Of a stretch of 64,000 nt of DNA, positions 52,475 to 64,000 are shown piece by piece (the first letter of the stretch is position 1; every line of letters starts with the position of its first letter). The translations under genes were made by a program, and so were the position numbers. The DNA comes from Rhodamnia argentea (taxonomy: Eukaryota > Streptophyta > Magnoliopsida > Myrtales > Myrtaceae), in contig NC_063155.1 in assembly GCF_020921035.1 (NCBI RefSeq), positions 23,243,294 through 23,307,293 of the forward strand, read 5' to 3'. Below the pieces are notes generated by a model, which did not search any database, was not told where the DNA came from, and worked only from the letters and a program-made list of their open reading frames with translations.

Positions 52475-55400
52475 GTGCAAAGGGAGACGTGATGTAACTC
52501 ACGGGCATTGCACAATAAAAGTAACGGCAAACTATCCTATGCTATTAAAATCCATTCTGGATGTCGTGCCAGTTGCACTCTAGCAGAAAACTCCTGGAAA
52601 ACATTTCAGCTATCACTGGCCCATTTAAAAGAGTGCCACACAATCGCATCAATCTTCGAAAACATTTCAGCTATTATCTAGCTTTGAACTGACCAACAGG
52701 AGAAGTTGCCTGCTTCCCTGTGCTCAGCCAAATAGAGGGGAACTTCCCTAAGGGGATCAAGAACTTCAATCAGCTCAGCTGTCATTCGGACTCACAAACT
52801 GGCACTAGCTATCAAGCTCCTGGATCCCAAAAATCTATTCAATTATGCAAAGACATTTACACAGAGAACAGAACCCCTAATCAGTTCCAGCATTCTCCTA
52901 CTATAATAAAGAAAATATCATATCAGGAGATTGTGAAATGCATTTTGGGAGAGAGAGAGAGAGAGAGAGAGAGAATAAATAAGTATCACGTCAGTATAGT
53001 TCAACCTGATCACTAAATCCAGCATTGCGAGACATCACAATACCCCACCGGCTCCCAGCTGTGGCCATGGAGGTAACGTGAAACCCTTCTCTCCACTTCT
53101 TGTTTATCCATTTGAAAGGAAAAGACTCGCTGACTTTGTAAGACTGCTGAGTGTACTGGGTACCTGAAGATACTCCATCTATAAGTAATTTTCTAACAGA
53201 CCACTTCGGAAAAAAATTAGAGTTTTCAGTGTTTTTTTAACAGGACAACCATTGAAAGAAAGATGTGGGAAAACAAACCTTTAGACATCACAACTAGAGA
53301 GCTTCCATTATTACAACCAGCCACAGAACTAATGTAATAGTTCTTTTCCCATTGTTCCATAATCCATTCCTACATATCAGAATAGTCGGAATTTGATATT
53401 AGCGTATCTGTTAAAAACTAAAATACGATGGGCATCCCAAAGAGCAAGAGAATTATTAAATTAGCAAATAGCTAAGCAGAGTGTGATAAATGTACCTTGT
53501 GTAGAAAGTAAGATGACAACTCATACACTTGGCTTGTAAAACCAGTTCCAGCATCCATTATAAGGGCCCAGAGATTAGAAGACGAGGCCACACAACTTAT
53601 TAGCAGACCATCCGCAATTCCTCTCTCCACATGTTGACCTAACCTTGCGTCTGCTACATTGTAATGATACCTGCACATAAACTCAGGTCATGACTGCCTA
53701 ATACACACTGGTCAGCAATGCCCTATGGACAAGGATTTTTCTTTTGAGACAAATCGACATGTCCATTCATTTCATTGGATAGAAAGTCTCTCCCTAAGTA
53801 ACAGTCTTTCTAATCGCAATTCTTCACGATACAACCAAAACCTACCTCTGCTTCATGGGTAATCTAGCATTGTATATTGAAATCCATTGGGTAGCTGGAA
53901 CTCCCAGGCGAACCTTCTTCTTCGGTTGCCCATCATCTTCTTCCTCAACGTTCAACCTTCCTCGCTTTTGGCCAACTTGGACAACCTAGAAATTGAGACA
54001 CTAAAATCAATGTTATAGCCGCAAACACCACTCACAATCAATTTAAAATAAAGTAAACACCAAGGGTTTTCACCTTTTGAGCACCATCGGTGTTTATTGG
54101 CCTCACAGAAGGATTTGGACCAATTAAACCATCAAACAGAGATATAAATTTCGAGTAGTTGGGCTCTTCATCGAATTTCATATTCACTACAATCTCCAGA
54201 AACTGTTTCAAAGGTGGAGGGCAGAAGCAGCATAACGTTTCGGGAGAAGTCGCCATCTTCTTTTTGCAAACTAGGAATGACTTGTTGTCCCCCTAAGAGA
54301 AATAGCAATTGTGTATTCTTAAAATAAGTTTAAAGGACCATAAAGTCTGTGTTCAGTGGCTGCACCTGATAGCCTTGCCAGGGTAACCTGCCTCGATGTA
54401 AAAATATTAATGTGTAAGCAAGAGATTCCAGATCATCTCTTCTGCTAGCAGTTCTCCCTAAGTGAGCATGAACACTAGCGTACCGTACCGTCCCCCTGGA
54501 AAAACACGGCAAAAGAACATGGGAAAAGATATGTCACATTGCATGTACTTAATAACTAAAGCACCATCCAAGGGAACAAAAAGAAGACTAATTTACCTAA
54601 ACATGTCCGGCCGTTGATCATACTCAATATGACGCCCACTGGAACCATCCCTCCACTTTGTTGCTGTAAAATTAAACGTGAGAAAACTAGTCAAAAAAAT
54701 GAAACGCATAGCTTTCAACAATAATTTTATTAATCATGCTCACCCAAACCCAGGTCAACAAGAAACAATTTTTTCTCCTGTTGTGTGGATGGCTGGCCAA
54801 GCAAAAAGTTCTCTGGCTTCACGTCTCCGTGCACATAACTAGTACCACAATGTCAGAGAATGGAAAAGTGAAAACCAACAACCTTTACTCCTCTTTTAAT
54901 ATAATCTCCGACCCAATTTTCAAAGGACGGAAAATCCAATGAAGTAAAACCTCGTACCCCTTTGCGTGCATCTTCTCTAGGATTGACAATGACTCGACTG
55001 CAATACAAGCTACCATTTCAGAAGACATCCTGCATGATACCATCAATAATAAGCAAAGATTGGCGATGAGAAAAACTCCAGCCATTTTGAAAATTGAAAA
55101 TTTTGCTCCAGAGTTTCTAAAAGCTATCTCCATGTACTATTCCAAGTCTTATATCTCCATAGGGCAGAGAACATCCAGCCTCAACTCAACACAAGACATA
55201 AGCTGCTACTTTAACTTCTCATTGGCAAAGCCTCTCTCCAGTTGGAGAGCAAAGACTCGTCTAAATCAATGCGAGCAGGCAAGAACAAATATGCTGCAGA
55301 TCATACCAGCAATGATCTAAACAAACTATTGCTCAGAAACACAAGATACATAATGTCAGTACCATACCGGTTTCTCTGAACTGCCCCTCAGAGAAAAGCC

Positions 55401-57118
55401 AAGTTTAAAGTGAAAATATAACAGTCAGCAAAACTGAAGAACAATTCATGCTCCCCCCACAACCATGAGAAGTTTGCATTACGCGGCGCAAAGTGACCAG
55501 AAGATTTCTCATGATCCTTTAAACATTAAGCACTCATGTTGCTGAATTTATTGTTAAAAGCTACAACTATTAATGGCATAATCAGAGCATATTCAGAATC
55601 TGTACTTCCTCAGATAAGATAGTCATTATTCAGTACTTTGATACGACAGAAAACAGGAGCCACAAGTAGTAACATATAAAAGCAAAAATAAACATAAAAT
55701 TACTTACGCCTGTCCAGAGGTATTCCATACATCCCACAAGCTTGGTCCAAGCATGTCCATCACCTGTGAGTAAAGAAGTGAGAAGCAAGAACTTGCTGTG
55801 ACTGCGAGAGTACATAAAAGCACGAGAGTATAGGCAATTCATACCATAATATAATACTCTCCCTGTCTTCCTTTATAGTGCACCCTAGGCACTCCATAAC
55901 TACCACCAAGGGCACTGTCAGCAACAGAAACACAATTAGGTACATGGCGCCTGGAACAAATCAAATGTTCTAACTATGGGAGAAATTAGCACTTACTTGT
56001 AAACTTGCCATTCGTATGGAGGACCATAGTTACAGCCCTTGCTATTTCTATGCTCAAATTTCAGGGCTACCTGATAGAGACGTCAGCAATGATACGTAAA
56101 AAAACAACCGACCAAATTGTTATTAAAACAAAAAAATTTGAAAACCTAGCGCAAGATATTCACAGCACATAGATGCCTTATTACACCCTCACCTCGATAG
56201 CTCCTGGACCTGTTGTTCGATCACTTCCGCCACTAACACGTCGACCAAGAAACACTTGACCAAATCCACCTTTGCCCAACTTCTTTTCTATCTTGTAAGT
56301 AGGCGATCCTCCCACTTGTACCTTCATATATATAGAAATAAAGAAGTTAAGATAAATCCCTAAATAGGGCAGCAATTATCTTTTTTCCTCGATCTTGATC
56401 CACAGCTACAGAATAATGAGATATTTCACAATCACTAGACATAAGTTACGCCAACCACCTCTTTGGGCAAGTCATTATCCAATTCATCCCATAACATATC
56501 TCAATTCACCAAAATCAATGGGTGACACTAAAAATTTATGCCACCAAGGTCCTAAATCCTGCAGACTATGATGGCGAGAACAATCCAATTTTCTTCCTTT
56601 TGGTTAGGAAGCGGATCTTATCCCACCTGAAATACTCAACGCATCAAACAATAAATAAGTGGATTGACAAACTTTCAACTCAATCTAATCTCCGTTAATT
56701 ATACATATCTAGCACCATCCAATCGTGCCCAAAAACTGGAAAAGAAAAATGCCAAAAGAGAAACACATACACGTTCAGGGAAAGGTGCCGTGCTCCCTTC
56801 TTCTTCTTGCCCTCCAGCCTTGTTAGCACTCAACCCGCCACTTTCATCGCCCATCGCTTCTAGCTCAACCTCCTTCTCCTTGTCACCCTCCTCACCCTCC
56901 CCCTCGCCCTCCCTCTCCGACGCAACACCAGCCCGCCCTCTCTTCGCCTTCTTCCTCGTCGCCGGCTCCTCGGCCCCCGACTCCCTCCTCCCTCCCCTCG
57001 CTCTCTCCCTGGCGACGGCGGCGCGCGTCTTCACGTAGTTCCCGGCGGCTGGCGGCTCCGATCGCTTCCTCGCTAGAGGAGCGCGGCCTCTGCGTACACC
57101 TCTGCGAAGCTCGGGCAT
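52074..57118 (-). CDS. MUT9-like / photoregulatory (MLK/PPK) casein-kinase-1-type protein kinase
   Basis: Nuclear Ser/Thr kinase of the plant MLK/PPK group, which acts on histone H3 and light-signalling proteins. Sixteen exons, 5' to 3': 57118-56771, 56321-56193, 56070-55997, 55914-55845, 55763-55708, 55029-54958, 54838-54744, 54663-54597, 54495-54366, 54292-54074, 53985-53846, 53670-53496, 53369-53279, 53163-53006, 52428-52240, 52133-52074; total 690 residues, as expected for the family. [12 protein letters not shown] is the family's start. A basic/acidic low-complexity N-terminus has KKAKRGR as a likely nuclear signal. Kinase: Gly loop GKGGFGQVF (132-140), Lys163 (VALK), catalytic Asp255 in HGDVKPEN, Asp278 in DLGLA (family form of DFG). 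C-terminal family domain from VGVPATQW-like block ([13 protein letters not shown]) to YGRTVS. Two uATGs precede the start. Confidence 0.95.
52441..52470. repeat. (AT)n microsatellite beside an A-run near a kinase splice acceptor
   Basis: On the minus strand the repeat and a T-run form the pyrimidine-rich end of the intron before the exon starting VVELDFMYP. Confidence 0.85.
52951..52974. repeat. (GA)n microsatellite in kinase intron
   Basis: About twelve GA units within the intron 52429-53005. Confidence 0.85.
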
Positions 57119-57174
57119 CGTCCGGCCTTGTAACCCATGCAACTCGAGCGAAAGACCAGTTCTTGTCTCATCAT
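57073..57174 (-). promoter_or_regulatory. Upstream ORF overlapping the kinase start codon
   Basis: ATG at 57174 opens a 33-codon frame, with further in-frame ATGs at 57171 and 57138, ending TAG at 57075-57073, 45 nt beyond the kinase ATG and in another frame. If the mRNA includes it, ribosomes that use it would miss the main start, which suggests repression or a transcription start downstream of 57138. Confidence 0.5.
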
Positions 57175-59098
57175 ATACCTCAAAGCTGAGCTCCGGAACA
57201 CTCCGCACTGATCATGGTCAACCAGGCGATCGGGAGGATCGGGGGTCCGACGATGAGGTCGGAGATCCTCCGGAAATGAGGTCGCCGGTTGTGCAGCGCA
57301 GTGCTATGGATCGATAAGATTCTTGACCTCTCGAGCTGCAATTTTGCAATATAGGGGGCTAGGGTTTGGTGAGTAGAGAGAGAAGGGAGGGGGGGATTGT
57401 GTTTGTGTAGTCCGAAAAAAATATAGAGAGAAACATTTACCGCCGACTCGAATGTTAGGTACTGCGGGAACAGGAAGGAGAATGAAAATTAATTTAACAT
57501 TTTAACTTGGCTTCTGATAATGAACGGTATTAGTATTACCTTCACAATATATAAATGTCATTTTCATTTTTTATGACGTCACTTTCACATTTGTTATTTT
57601 TTTTTTAAGTTGAACGTGAGTAATCCCTTTCAAGCTGCTTCGTCTGAAATCTCATTCGGACCTCGAGATCTCTTACACGCAAAATAAACGGAGGATGTTC
57701 CCTACCGTCGGAGAAGAAAAAGATTCAGTTGGCGATCGGAGTGAATCGGCACATTAAAATTAGAAACGCATATGTGGAGCCCATTGTCACCGTATATCAA
57801 ACCGACGGGACTTTCCTAATTATCCTTTAACTTCTCTTTACATGAAGTAACATACCCCGTGGTACTTAACTTAACTGTATTTGACCCCAAAAAAAAAAAG
57901 TTAGCGGCAAATTCATTTACTATTTTCTAATGAATTATTTAATGGATCATAATTATACATCCGAGTATGTAATTTGCCTCGCTATGGCCATTGTAATGGT
58001 ATTAATTACCTTCTCATGTTAATGGTAAATCTCTTTTGTATTGTTTTTGGCAAAATATCAAATTGATGGTAACTCGAATTGAAAAGTCTTGTAGTTGATT
58101 TGTTAATAATTTCCTTGCTTATCGTAACTTTTTCTTCGTTAAACGTGAGCTTGATCGCCTTTGCCTCCGTAATTTTCCTTCAACATGGAGTATGTTACGA
58201 ATAAAAAGCCAATCTTGCGAAACAGATCTGAACCACCGCATATTTTTATTCTTATTTTTCTCTTTTTATCCAACAATAATGGGACACCTATCTCTTAAGA
58301 ACGCTTACTATGGACCATGACTATGACATTGGTAATTAGAGCACGGTGTTATCCTTTTTGTGGGTATGCTTGCGTCCACCTAGTTAATCAAATTTTACGT
58401 GTTACTCCTAATTAAGATTGGATGTAAAAGATGTTAAATATTTTGCGTCGCGTGACAATGGATCTTATATGCTTTTTAAATACATGCAATCTCCTTTCAC
58501 CCGATGGTTTGAGTTTTTTTATTAGGCTTTCTAACATAGCCATAGGAAAAAAAAAATTGATTATGGTGGGGCATGGGGAATTTTAGCGGAATTTTTTGGT
58601 AGGGATTAGAGAATGGTACGTCAATTTTTAGCATATATGTTTTCATCTCGAGATGATCGATGACGTGCAAAAGTTGAGTTTTTACTCAATACCACAATAT
58701 GGACGAAACAACTCGTAAATTTCGAAGGAAATTTTTAAATGAGAACATGAATACATTTAAGAGATTTGATGAGAGTTATGTAGATCCTAGAAAAAAAAAA
58801 GGTTGATTTGTTAGATAGCAATAACCTGCGAGTATTTTTTTTTTCTCCTTTAGGCTGACAAGTATTTAAATGCAAAATCTATAGAACATTTAAGAGATTT
58901 GATGAGAGTTATGTAGATCCTTGCTATTTTCATTTTTTGCACATACATTTGATATCCCTCTTTTGCGTGTATGCATAAACTAAGTCCAACGTTACAATTC
59001 AATTTTGAATTTTGAAAAAAATATCATTATAGCTAGCTTCGTGTCTTTCGTGGATTGACACAATCAGTAACAAGGAAAAATGAAACAAATGATCATTA
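57175..59098. other. Intergenic 1.9 kb: kinase promoter, AT-rich DNA with a direct repeat
   Basis: The first few hundred bases should hold the minus-strand kinase promoter and leader. The rest is AT-rich. A 35-bp exact direct repeat lies at 58754-58788 and 58887-58921. No gene is seen. Confidence 0.5.
58754..58921. repeat. 35-bp direct repeat pair
   Basis: Copies at 58754-58788 and 58887-58921 match, beginning CATTTAAGAGATTTGATGAG and ending GTAGATCCT, 98 bp apart. Confidence 0.85.
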
Positions 59099-60452
59099 AA
59101 TTATGGCCCGATATACAATGTGGCCCTTGAACTTTTAATTTGACAAATATGGTATCTAAACTTTAGCATAATATGCAATGTGGTCCATGAACTTTCAATT
59201 TGTTCAACGTGTTTGACTTAGTCATTGAACTACAAAAAAATGTCTAATGTCATCCCTAAACTTGAATTAATGAAAAGACTATATTGAACATATTTCTATA
59301 ATTCAAGAACTAAATTAAATATGTTCCAAAAGTTTATGAACCATATTGGTCAAATTAAAAATTCATGGATCACTAGAAGTGTCAAATGCGTGGGTCAAGT
59401 CGAATATGGTTCGACACATTTAACTCGCTTTGACCGATTTTAATACAGTACAAATTTATTGACCCATATCCGACCCCGTATTACTTAAATACTTTAATTA
59501 TAATGGAAAAATAACCTAAACATGCAGAAGCAATAATTCGCTGCCACCATTGCCGCTCGCCACCGCCGCCCCTGCCGCCAACTACCTCTGCCTGCAGCTA
59601 CTGGAGGTGGTTTAGTCAAGGAAGGCGAGCTTATCAAATTCAGTTTCGTGGATGATTTATATGAATTGCTTGGTGGCGACGAATCGAGAGTGAAAACCAT
59701 GCCATGCACGAATTGTCGAGCTAAAGGCCATTGTCATTGCCCAAATTGCTCAAAAGCACTGTAATCGAACTATCGATTTTCCCCTTCGGCTTAAGTTAGA
59801 GGACGAAATTATTTAGGCATTGCGCAAATTGGTCGTGCGGGGCGCCCACCTCTCATGACAAGTGTAGTCATCTGACGATTAATGTGCTGAAGAGGTCCAA
59901 GTTTGGTTTTTCGTAATGTGGCAATTTAGGACTTTGGGCATTTCAATCTTTTATTGATCGTGCAATGAATACCAAGCTATTTGGCGGTTTTACGTGTTTT
60001 TTCCATTTAAATAGTGGCGATTGGCAGCGGCGATGGTAGGCGGAGGTGGGCGGCAGCGGTGGGGGGTTGGTGATCGGTGGCGGCGGGCGAAGGTGTTCCA
60101 AACTAGTTTTTACGTTTTTCATTTTATTTTATTTTGTTTCTTTCTTTTTGCTTATAAAACGATAAAAAAATAATATAAAATATAAAGTACTATAATTGAG
60201 GCCTATTTGTCAGTTATGCTTGGAAAGCCGTAGGCGACGGCCAAAAATGAATTGAGTTAAAACTCATATTCAATATATTTTTTAAATCTATTGAATCCAT
60301 ATGCGACTCAAGTGAATAAAAATGGGTCAAAAAGTGGGTCAAAAATTCAGATCGATATTTTTAGTGTTTACAGTATATTTTGAGCTAAAGTTTAGGGATG
60401 ATACTGACTAAATTAAAAGTTTATGGATTACATTGCACACTGAGTCAAAGTT
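59099..60452. mobile_element. Inverted-repeat DNA element (~1.35 kb) with possible captured gene fragment
   Basis: Left end 59099-59167 and right end 60384-60452 are inverted repeats of about 69 bp at perhaps 70% identity, sharing CTTTTAATTT and the inner CTAAACTTTAGC. Inside, a CCGCC-rich block (about 59530-59600) faces a GGCGG-rich block (about 60015-60100), extending the inverted symmetry. No transposase. Between the arms, 59608-59764 carries an open frame with a cysteine motif (separate entry). Class unknown; target duplication not found. Confidence 0.55.
59608..59764 (+). pseudogene. Possible captured fragment of a zinc-binding / glutaredoxin-like gene
   Basis: A plus-strand open stretch ending in TAA reads ELIKFSFVDDLYELLGG and then a C-x2-C-x7-C-x2-C motif (CTNC, RAKGHCH, CPNC). 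This spacing is like the C-terminal zinc-type motif of plant glutaredoxin-like proteins. No convincing start codon, so it looks like a gene piece rather than a gene. Origin is inference. Confidence 0.35.
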
Positions 60453-60567
60453 ATAAAAAAAAAATTTGGGACATTATTCCGATTAAAATAAATAGACATG
60501 TCTTTTTTGAAGCAATCGTTGGGTGTTCCCCTGACGCTCAGAGAGCTCCTTCGCTCGCAAATCGTGA

Positions 60568-62268
60568 ATGAATTCCGGCCAAATCGACTCCTTCCTCCGA
60601 CGGTCGAGAACCACCAAACACCTCCTCCAGCTCCTCTCTCTGCTCCTCAAGACCGCCCTCTGCCGCGACTCGTATTTGGCCTCTCGGTTCATCCACCACG
60701 CGTGCTCGATATCTCTCCCGCTCGCCACATCGGCTTTCGACCACTTGTCCCACACTCCTTCGCGTTTCGCTTGGAACTCGATCATAAGATCGCACGCGAG
60801 GAGCTCGACCCCGCTGCGAGCGGTCGAGCTCTTCTCTGGAATGCGAAGGACCGGGCTCGAGCCTGACAAATTCACGTACCCTTTCGTCGTTAAGGCTTGC
60901 GGCAAGTGTGGGAGGATTGGAGAAGGCAGGGGAGTGCATTCTTTGGCTCTGAAAGTCGGTCTTGGATCGGATTCGTATGTAGGGAACACCCTTATTCGCA
61001 TGTATGCTGCTTGCGGTAATTTTGGATTCGCGAGGCAGGTATTCGACGAAATGCGCACTAGGGACATTGCCTCTTGGAGCTCTATGATTGCCGGATATGT
61101 TGCTTGGTACGTTCTCGGTGATCTCTGATCATCCTTGTGAGTACGAGCTCACGCACCTTGTGGGGATAGATTAGCCTACATTTTCTGCTTCAGCAGCGTG
61201 GGTCGGGGCCTTCTGTTGTTTTGGGCATTGCGAGCCACTATTCTTCTTTGCCTGCTTCATATCGTCCAAAAAATATGATTTTTTCTGTGGATGGTCTACA
61301 TTGTCTCTTTCTACCCTGCTTTTGTCTTTGTTAAATTTTCTTGGTTTGTAACATAGTTTCAGTGCACGTTATAGTTCTCATCGAAACATAGCTAAGTACT
61401 CATATTTAATTTTTCCAGCGGCCTTCCTTTGGATGCTTTTAAGATTTTCCGACGTATGAGACTGGCAAATGAGGAACCCAACTCTGTTACTTTCGTGAGT
61501 CTGCTCTCTGCTTGTTCGCATCTGGTCAATCTCCGAGCAGGGGAGTGCATCCATTCATACATCATCCTGAATTGTATGTATCTGGACGCAGCCCTTGGAA
61601 CAGCTCTCCTGGAGATGTATTCCAAGTGCGGTCACATTGAGAAGTCTCTCCAAATTTTCTGGTCAATGGATGATAAAAATCTGCAGTCTTGGACACTAAT
61701 GGTTTCTTGCCTAGCAGACCATGGGAGGGGGGAAGATGTCATTTTTCTGTTCGACCAGATGGAACGATCTGGGATAAAACCAGATACCATACTGTTTTCT
61801 GGAATCTTGTCAGCTTGTGGCCACTTGGGTCTTGTTGATGACGGTCGGAGATATTTTCAAATGATGGAGGAAGTGTATGGTATCAGGCCTACAACAGAGC
61901 ACTATGGATGCATGGTGGATTTGCTTGGAAGAGCTGGCTTGATTGAGGAAGCTCATAGAATTATCGAGATGATGCCAATGGAGCCCAACTCAATAATTCT
62001 GAGGAGCTTCATTGGTGCTTGCAGAAACCATGGCCATTTGGTTAAGTTAGATGATGACCTGATGAAACTTCTTATAAAACTAGAACCTGACGTTGGAGCA
62101 AACTATGTGCTTGCTGCGAACATGTCTTCCTTATCTAGTAGTTGGACTGATGCTGCTGAAATGTGGTTATTCATGAAAAGGAGGGGTTTAAAGAAAGCTC
62201 CAGGTTCTAGCTGGGTCGAGGTGAATGCCAGTTCTGTTGAAGGGATCAAAGAAGAAGCTGTTGGATGA
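60568..62268 (+). CDS. Pentatricopeptide repeat (PPR) protein, PLS class, E-type end
   Basis: Organelle RNA-binding protein of the class mostly used in C-to-U editing. Two exons, 60568-61106 and 61419-62268, join in phase (TG|C) to give 462 residues. MNSGQIDSFLRR starts at the first ATG of the frame. PPR units are clear: TPSRFAWNSIIRSHARS, EPDKFTYPFVVKACGKCG, DSYVGNTLIRMYAACGNFG, ARQVFDEMRTRDIASWSSMI, NSVTFVSLLSACSHL, ALLEMYSKCGHIE, KPDTILFSGILSACGHLG and HYGCMVDLLGRAGLIEEA, alternating in the P-L-S manner. The end APGSSWVEVN is the start of the E motif; it stops soon after, with no DYW deaminase domain. It is short for the family, with about ten repeats. Single intron within the repeats is unusual, as most PPR genes are intronless. 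Editing would need a DYW partner. Confidence 0.9.
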
Positions 62269-63844
62269 GGTTAGACTTCATTATGAGGAATCCTTCATAC
62301 TGTTTGTCTTCTTTCTTCTCGAGCATGTTTTAAATAAATGATTAAACTGTCCTAACGTAGATCTTGGAGTGGAGGAACCTAACCTGTGTCCTGTACAGAA
62401 CACTTCGACTTTGCTACTAATAGGATCCTTGAAAAAACTGACACTGTAAATGTATTGCGATCGAAATTCTGCATTTCCTAATGGTAACTGGTAAGGATTA
62501 TACCGTGGCAAATGGTCATCTCATCTTCATCTGGACTTTCTTTGATGCAGTCTAGAATCAGGCATCCACCTCAGGAAATGATTCTGGCGATGCTTGTGTC
62601 CTGAGAATTAGATATCTGACGACAGCATATTTTTGTCAACCGCGCTTTTGAAAATAGGCTTCTCTAGAATACAGTCGAAGTTGGTGGGAGTGGAAAGTTC
62701 GTGAACTTCTTTTCCCGGGGAAGAAGCAATGATGGTATGCGGGGAATAAGCATCAGCTGTCTCTTTGCTAGCAGCCGCGTTAATATAGAAGATGCAAGTG
62801 GAAGCGCATGAACATAGGTGTAACGCAGGCCTTTTTCTTGGTTGATGGATGGGATAAATGCCTATTTCGCTTTAGAATGTGTTGGTTATGTAATCAACCG
62901 ATTCATATACTGCAAATGATACGAATTATTGGAATTCTCATCCTGGGCGAAGCAGACAAGTAGGCCAATTTTCCTGCACCATAGCGTGGTGAAACCCTAA
63001 CATCTGACCCTTTTAAACCACCCATCGGATAGCCTAGACCTCAAAGACTGCAAAGTAGATGCCAATGGTGCTCTTTCCACATCGGCATACACTGCAACTT
63101 GAATATTCGCAGGGTTCGCAGAATTGAGCAGTTCGGTCGCATTATGCCTTTCCCTCCTTTTGACAGCCTTTGCATTCCAAGTTTCCTTTCTAACCATTTC
63201 TTTTGATCTGGCAAGAGAAACAAGGAATGAAACTGCACTAAGACACCAAAATTGTTCATGATGCAGGTGCTTCGTTGACTGGCAAACATCTCATACTCGT
63301 CGGCTTGAACGATGGTTGTTTGATTGTCTCCGAAAGAACGGTTTCGAAAGATCCTCAGGTGCAACAAGATTCATGGAATTGATTATTTGCGTTGCCCTGG
63401 AATTTCCTTTTTTGGACAAGAATGTGGGTGTCTCTTGCAGATTTCTGCGGATCTAGGGGTAACTTGATTTTATGGGCGGTCTATGCGTTAAGATTCACCA
63501 TTCCAAGACCAAGCAGAGCAGTACAATAGTAGTCCTGGTTGAAGAAGGGACCTCAGTGAGGCTGGATTGTCAGTCACGTGCCTGCACATGGTAAGAGGTA
63601 AATCTCTCACTAGACGACTTACATGACTTACTGAATCAGTAGTCCTTTAACATAACGGGACAAAAGTCAGGAAGAACACGGCTCAATTATTTTTTCCTAC
63701 TACCAGAAAAAAAGGACACAACCTCTACTAAATAAACACAACAAGGTGTCCGCTTTCCATTGTTTGAGTGTGTAGTGAGCGCAGTGCCTACCCAGAGTTC
63801 ATTCATCCCTTCACCATCAACCCTCCCAGGTAGACTCATCACTC
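62269..63844. other. Intergenic 1.6 kb, no gene seen
   Basis: Begins with the PPR 3' UTR. Minus-strand ORFs near 62997-63367 have no family resemblance. The end is probably the leader of the gene starting at 63845. Confidence 0.5.
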
Positions 63845-64000
63845 ATGGCTTGGGCCACCAGATCAAGCATTGCAGGTTTCTACCTATCAGATCAGTGGTT
63901 CCTCACAGCAGCCACCATAGTCGTCGGTGGAATCCTGGGTTATGTTGTTTACGATGCGGTCATGGCCACGGCCTCAGAGCTACTGCAGCGTTTACTGGTG
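63845..64000 (+). CDS. N-terminal part of an unidentified membrane protein (52 codons, runs off the window)
   Basis: ATG at 63845 opens a frame that stays open to the last base, starting MAWATRSSIAGFYLSDQWF. A strong hydrophobic segment (about residues 20-37, LTAATIVVGGILGYVVY) is followed by DAVMATASELLQRLL. The look is of a signal-anchored enzyme or other membrane protein. I do not recognise the family, and the fragment is too short for a name. Confidence 0.55.
   Translation, partial: MAWATRSSIAGFYLSDQWFLTAATIVVGGILGYVVYDAVMATASELLQRLLV

Noticed and set aside
60538-61067. Minus-strand Arg-rich ORFs opposite PPR exon 1
   Set aside because: The plus-strand frame carries clear PPR repeats; these are its shadow.

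Overview
This window is nuclear DNA from a flowering plant, most likely a woody eudicot. Genes are split by many GT-AG introns, and intergenic DNA is AT-rich with CT/GA microsatellites and small non-coding transposons. Every recognisable protein belongs to a plant family: callose synthase, CHX exchanger, TBL acetyltransferase, MTP/CDF transporter, MUT9-like kinase and PLS-type PPR protein. The species cannot be fixed from sequence alone. There is no operon logic; each gene stands alone.

Layout. 1-23.5 kb (+): the 3' three quarters of a callose synthase gene (CALS9/GSL10-like). I could join 40 exons without a phase break, giving 1,464 residues up to the stop. Its long introns carry transposon debris, including an antisense TRIM retrotransposon. 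24.7-26.8 kb (+): a single-exon gene for an uncharacterised acidic coiled-coil protein, with a visible TATA box and poly(A) signal. 26.8-30.4 kb: no gene seen. 30.5-33.2 kb (+): a four-exon CHX cation/H+ antiporter. 34.4-36.6 kb (-): a five-exon TBL polysaccharide O-acetyltransferase. 38.0 kb (-): a tRNA-Ala(AGC) with two unusual helix mismatches. 38.3-38.6 kb (-): an 88-residue one-pass membrane protein. 39-41.3 kb: transposon remnants. 41.3-45.2 kb (+): a seven-exon Mn-type metal tolerance protein (MTP9/10 class). 45.3-47.3 kb: AT-rich DNA with a foldback transposon. 48.4-50.6 kb (-): a five-exon DnaJ-type zinc-finger protein of 143 residues. 52.1-57.1 kb (-): a 16-exon MUT9-like/PPK casein-kinase-1-type kinase of 690 residues, with upstream ORFs. 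59.1-60.45 kb: an inverted-repeat transposon that may carry a captured zinc-binding gene fragment. 60.6-62.3 kb (+): a two-exon PPR protein. 63.8 kb to the end (+): the first 52 codons of an unidentified membrane protein gene.

I rebuilt exons by hand from splice motifs, reading-frame phase and my knowledge of the families. All coding sums are multiples of three. I see no new multi-gene system. The most interesting signals are small ones: a 78-nt stop-free intron, a GC-AG intron and a 25-nt microexon in the callose synthase; the TRIM element; the odd tRNA; the kinase uORFs; and the inverted-repeat element with a CxxC-x7-CxxC reading frame.
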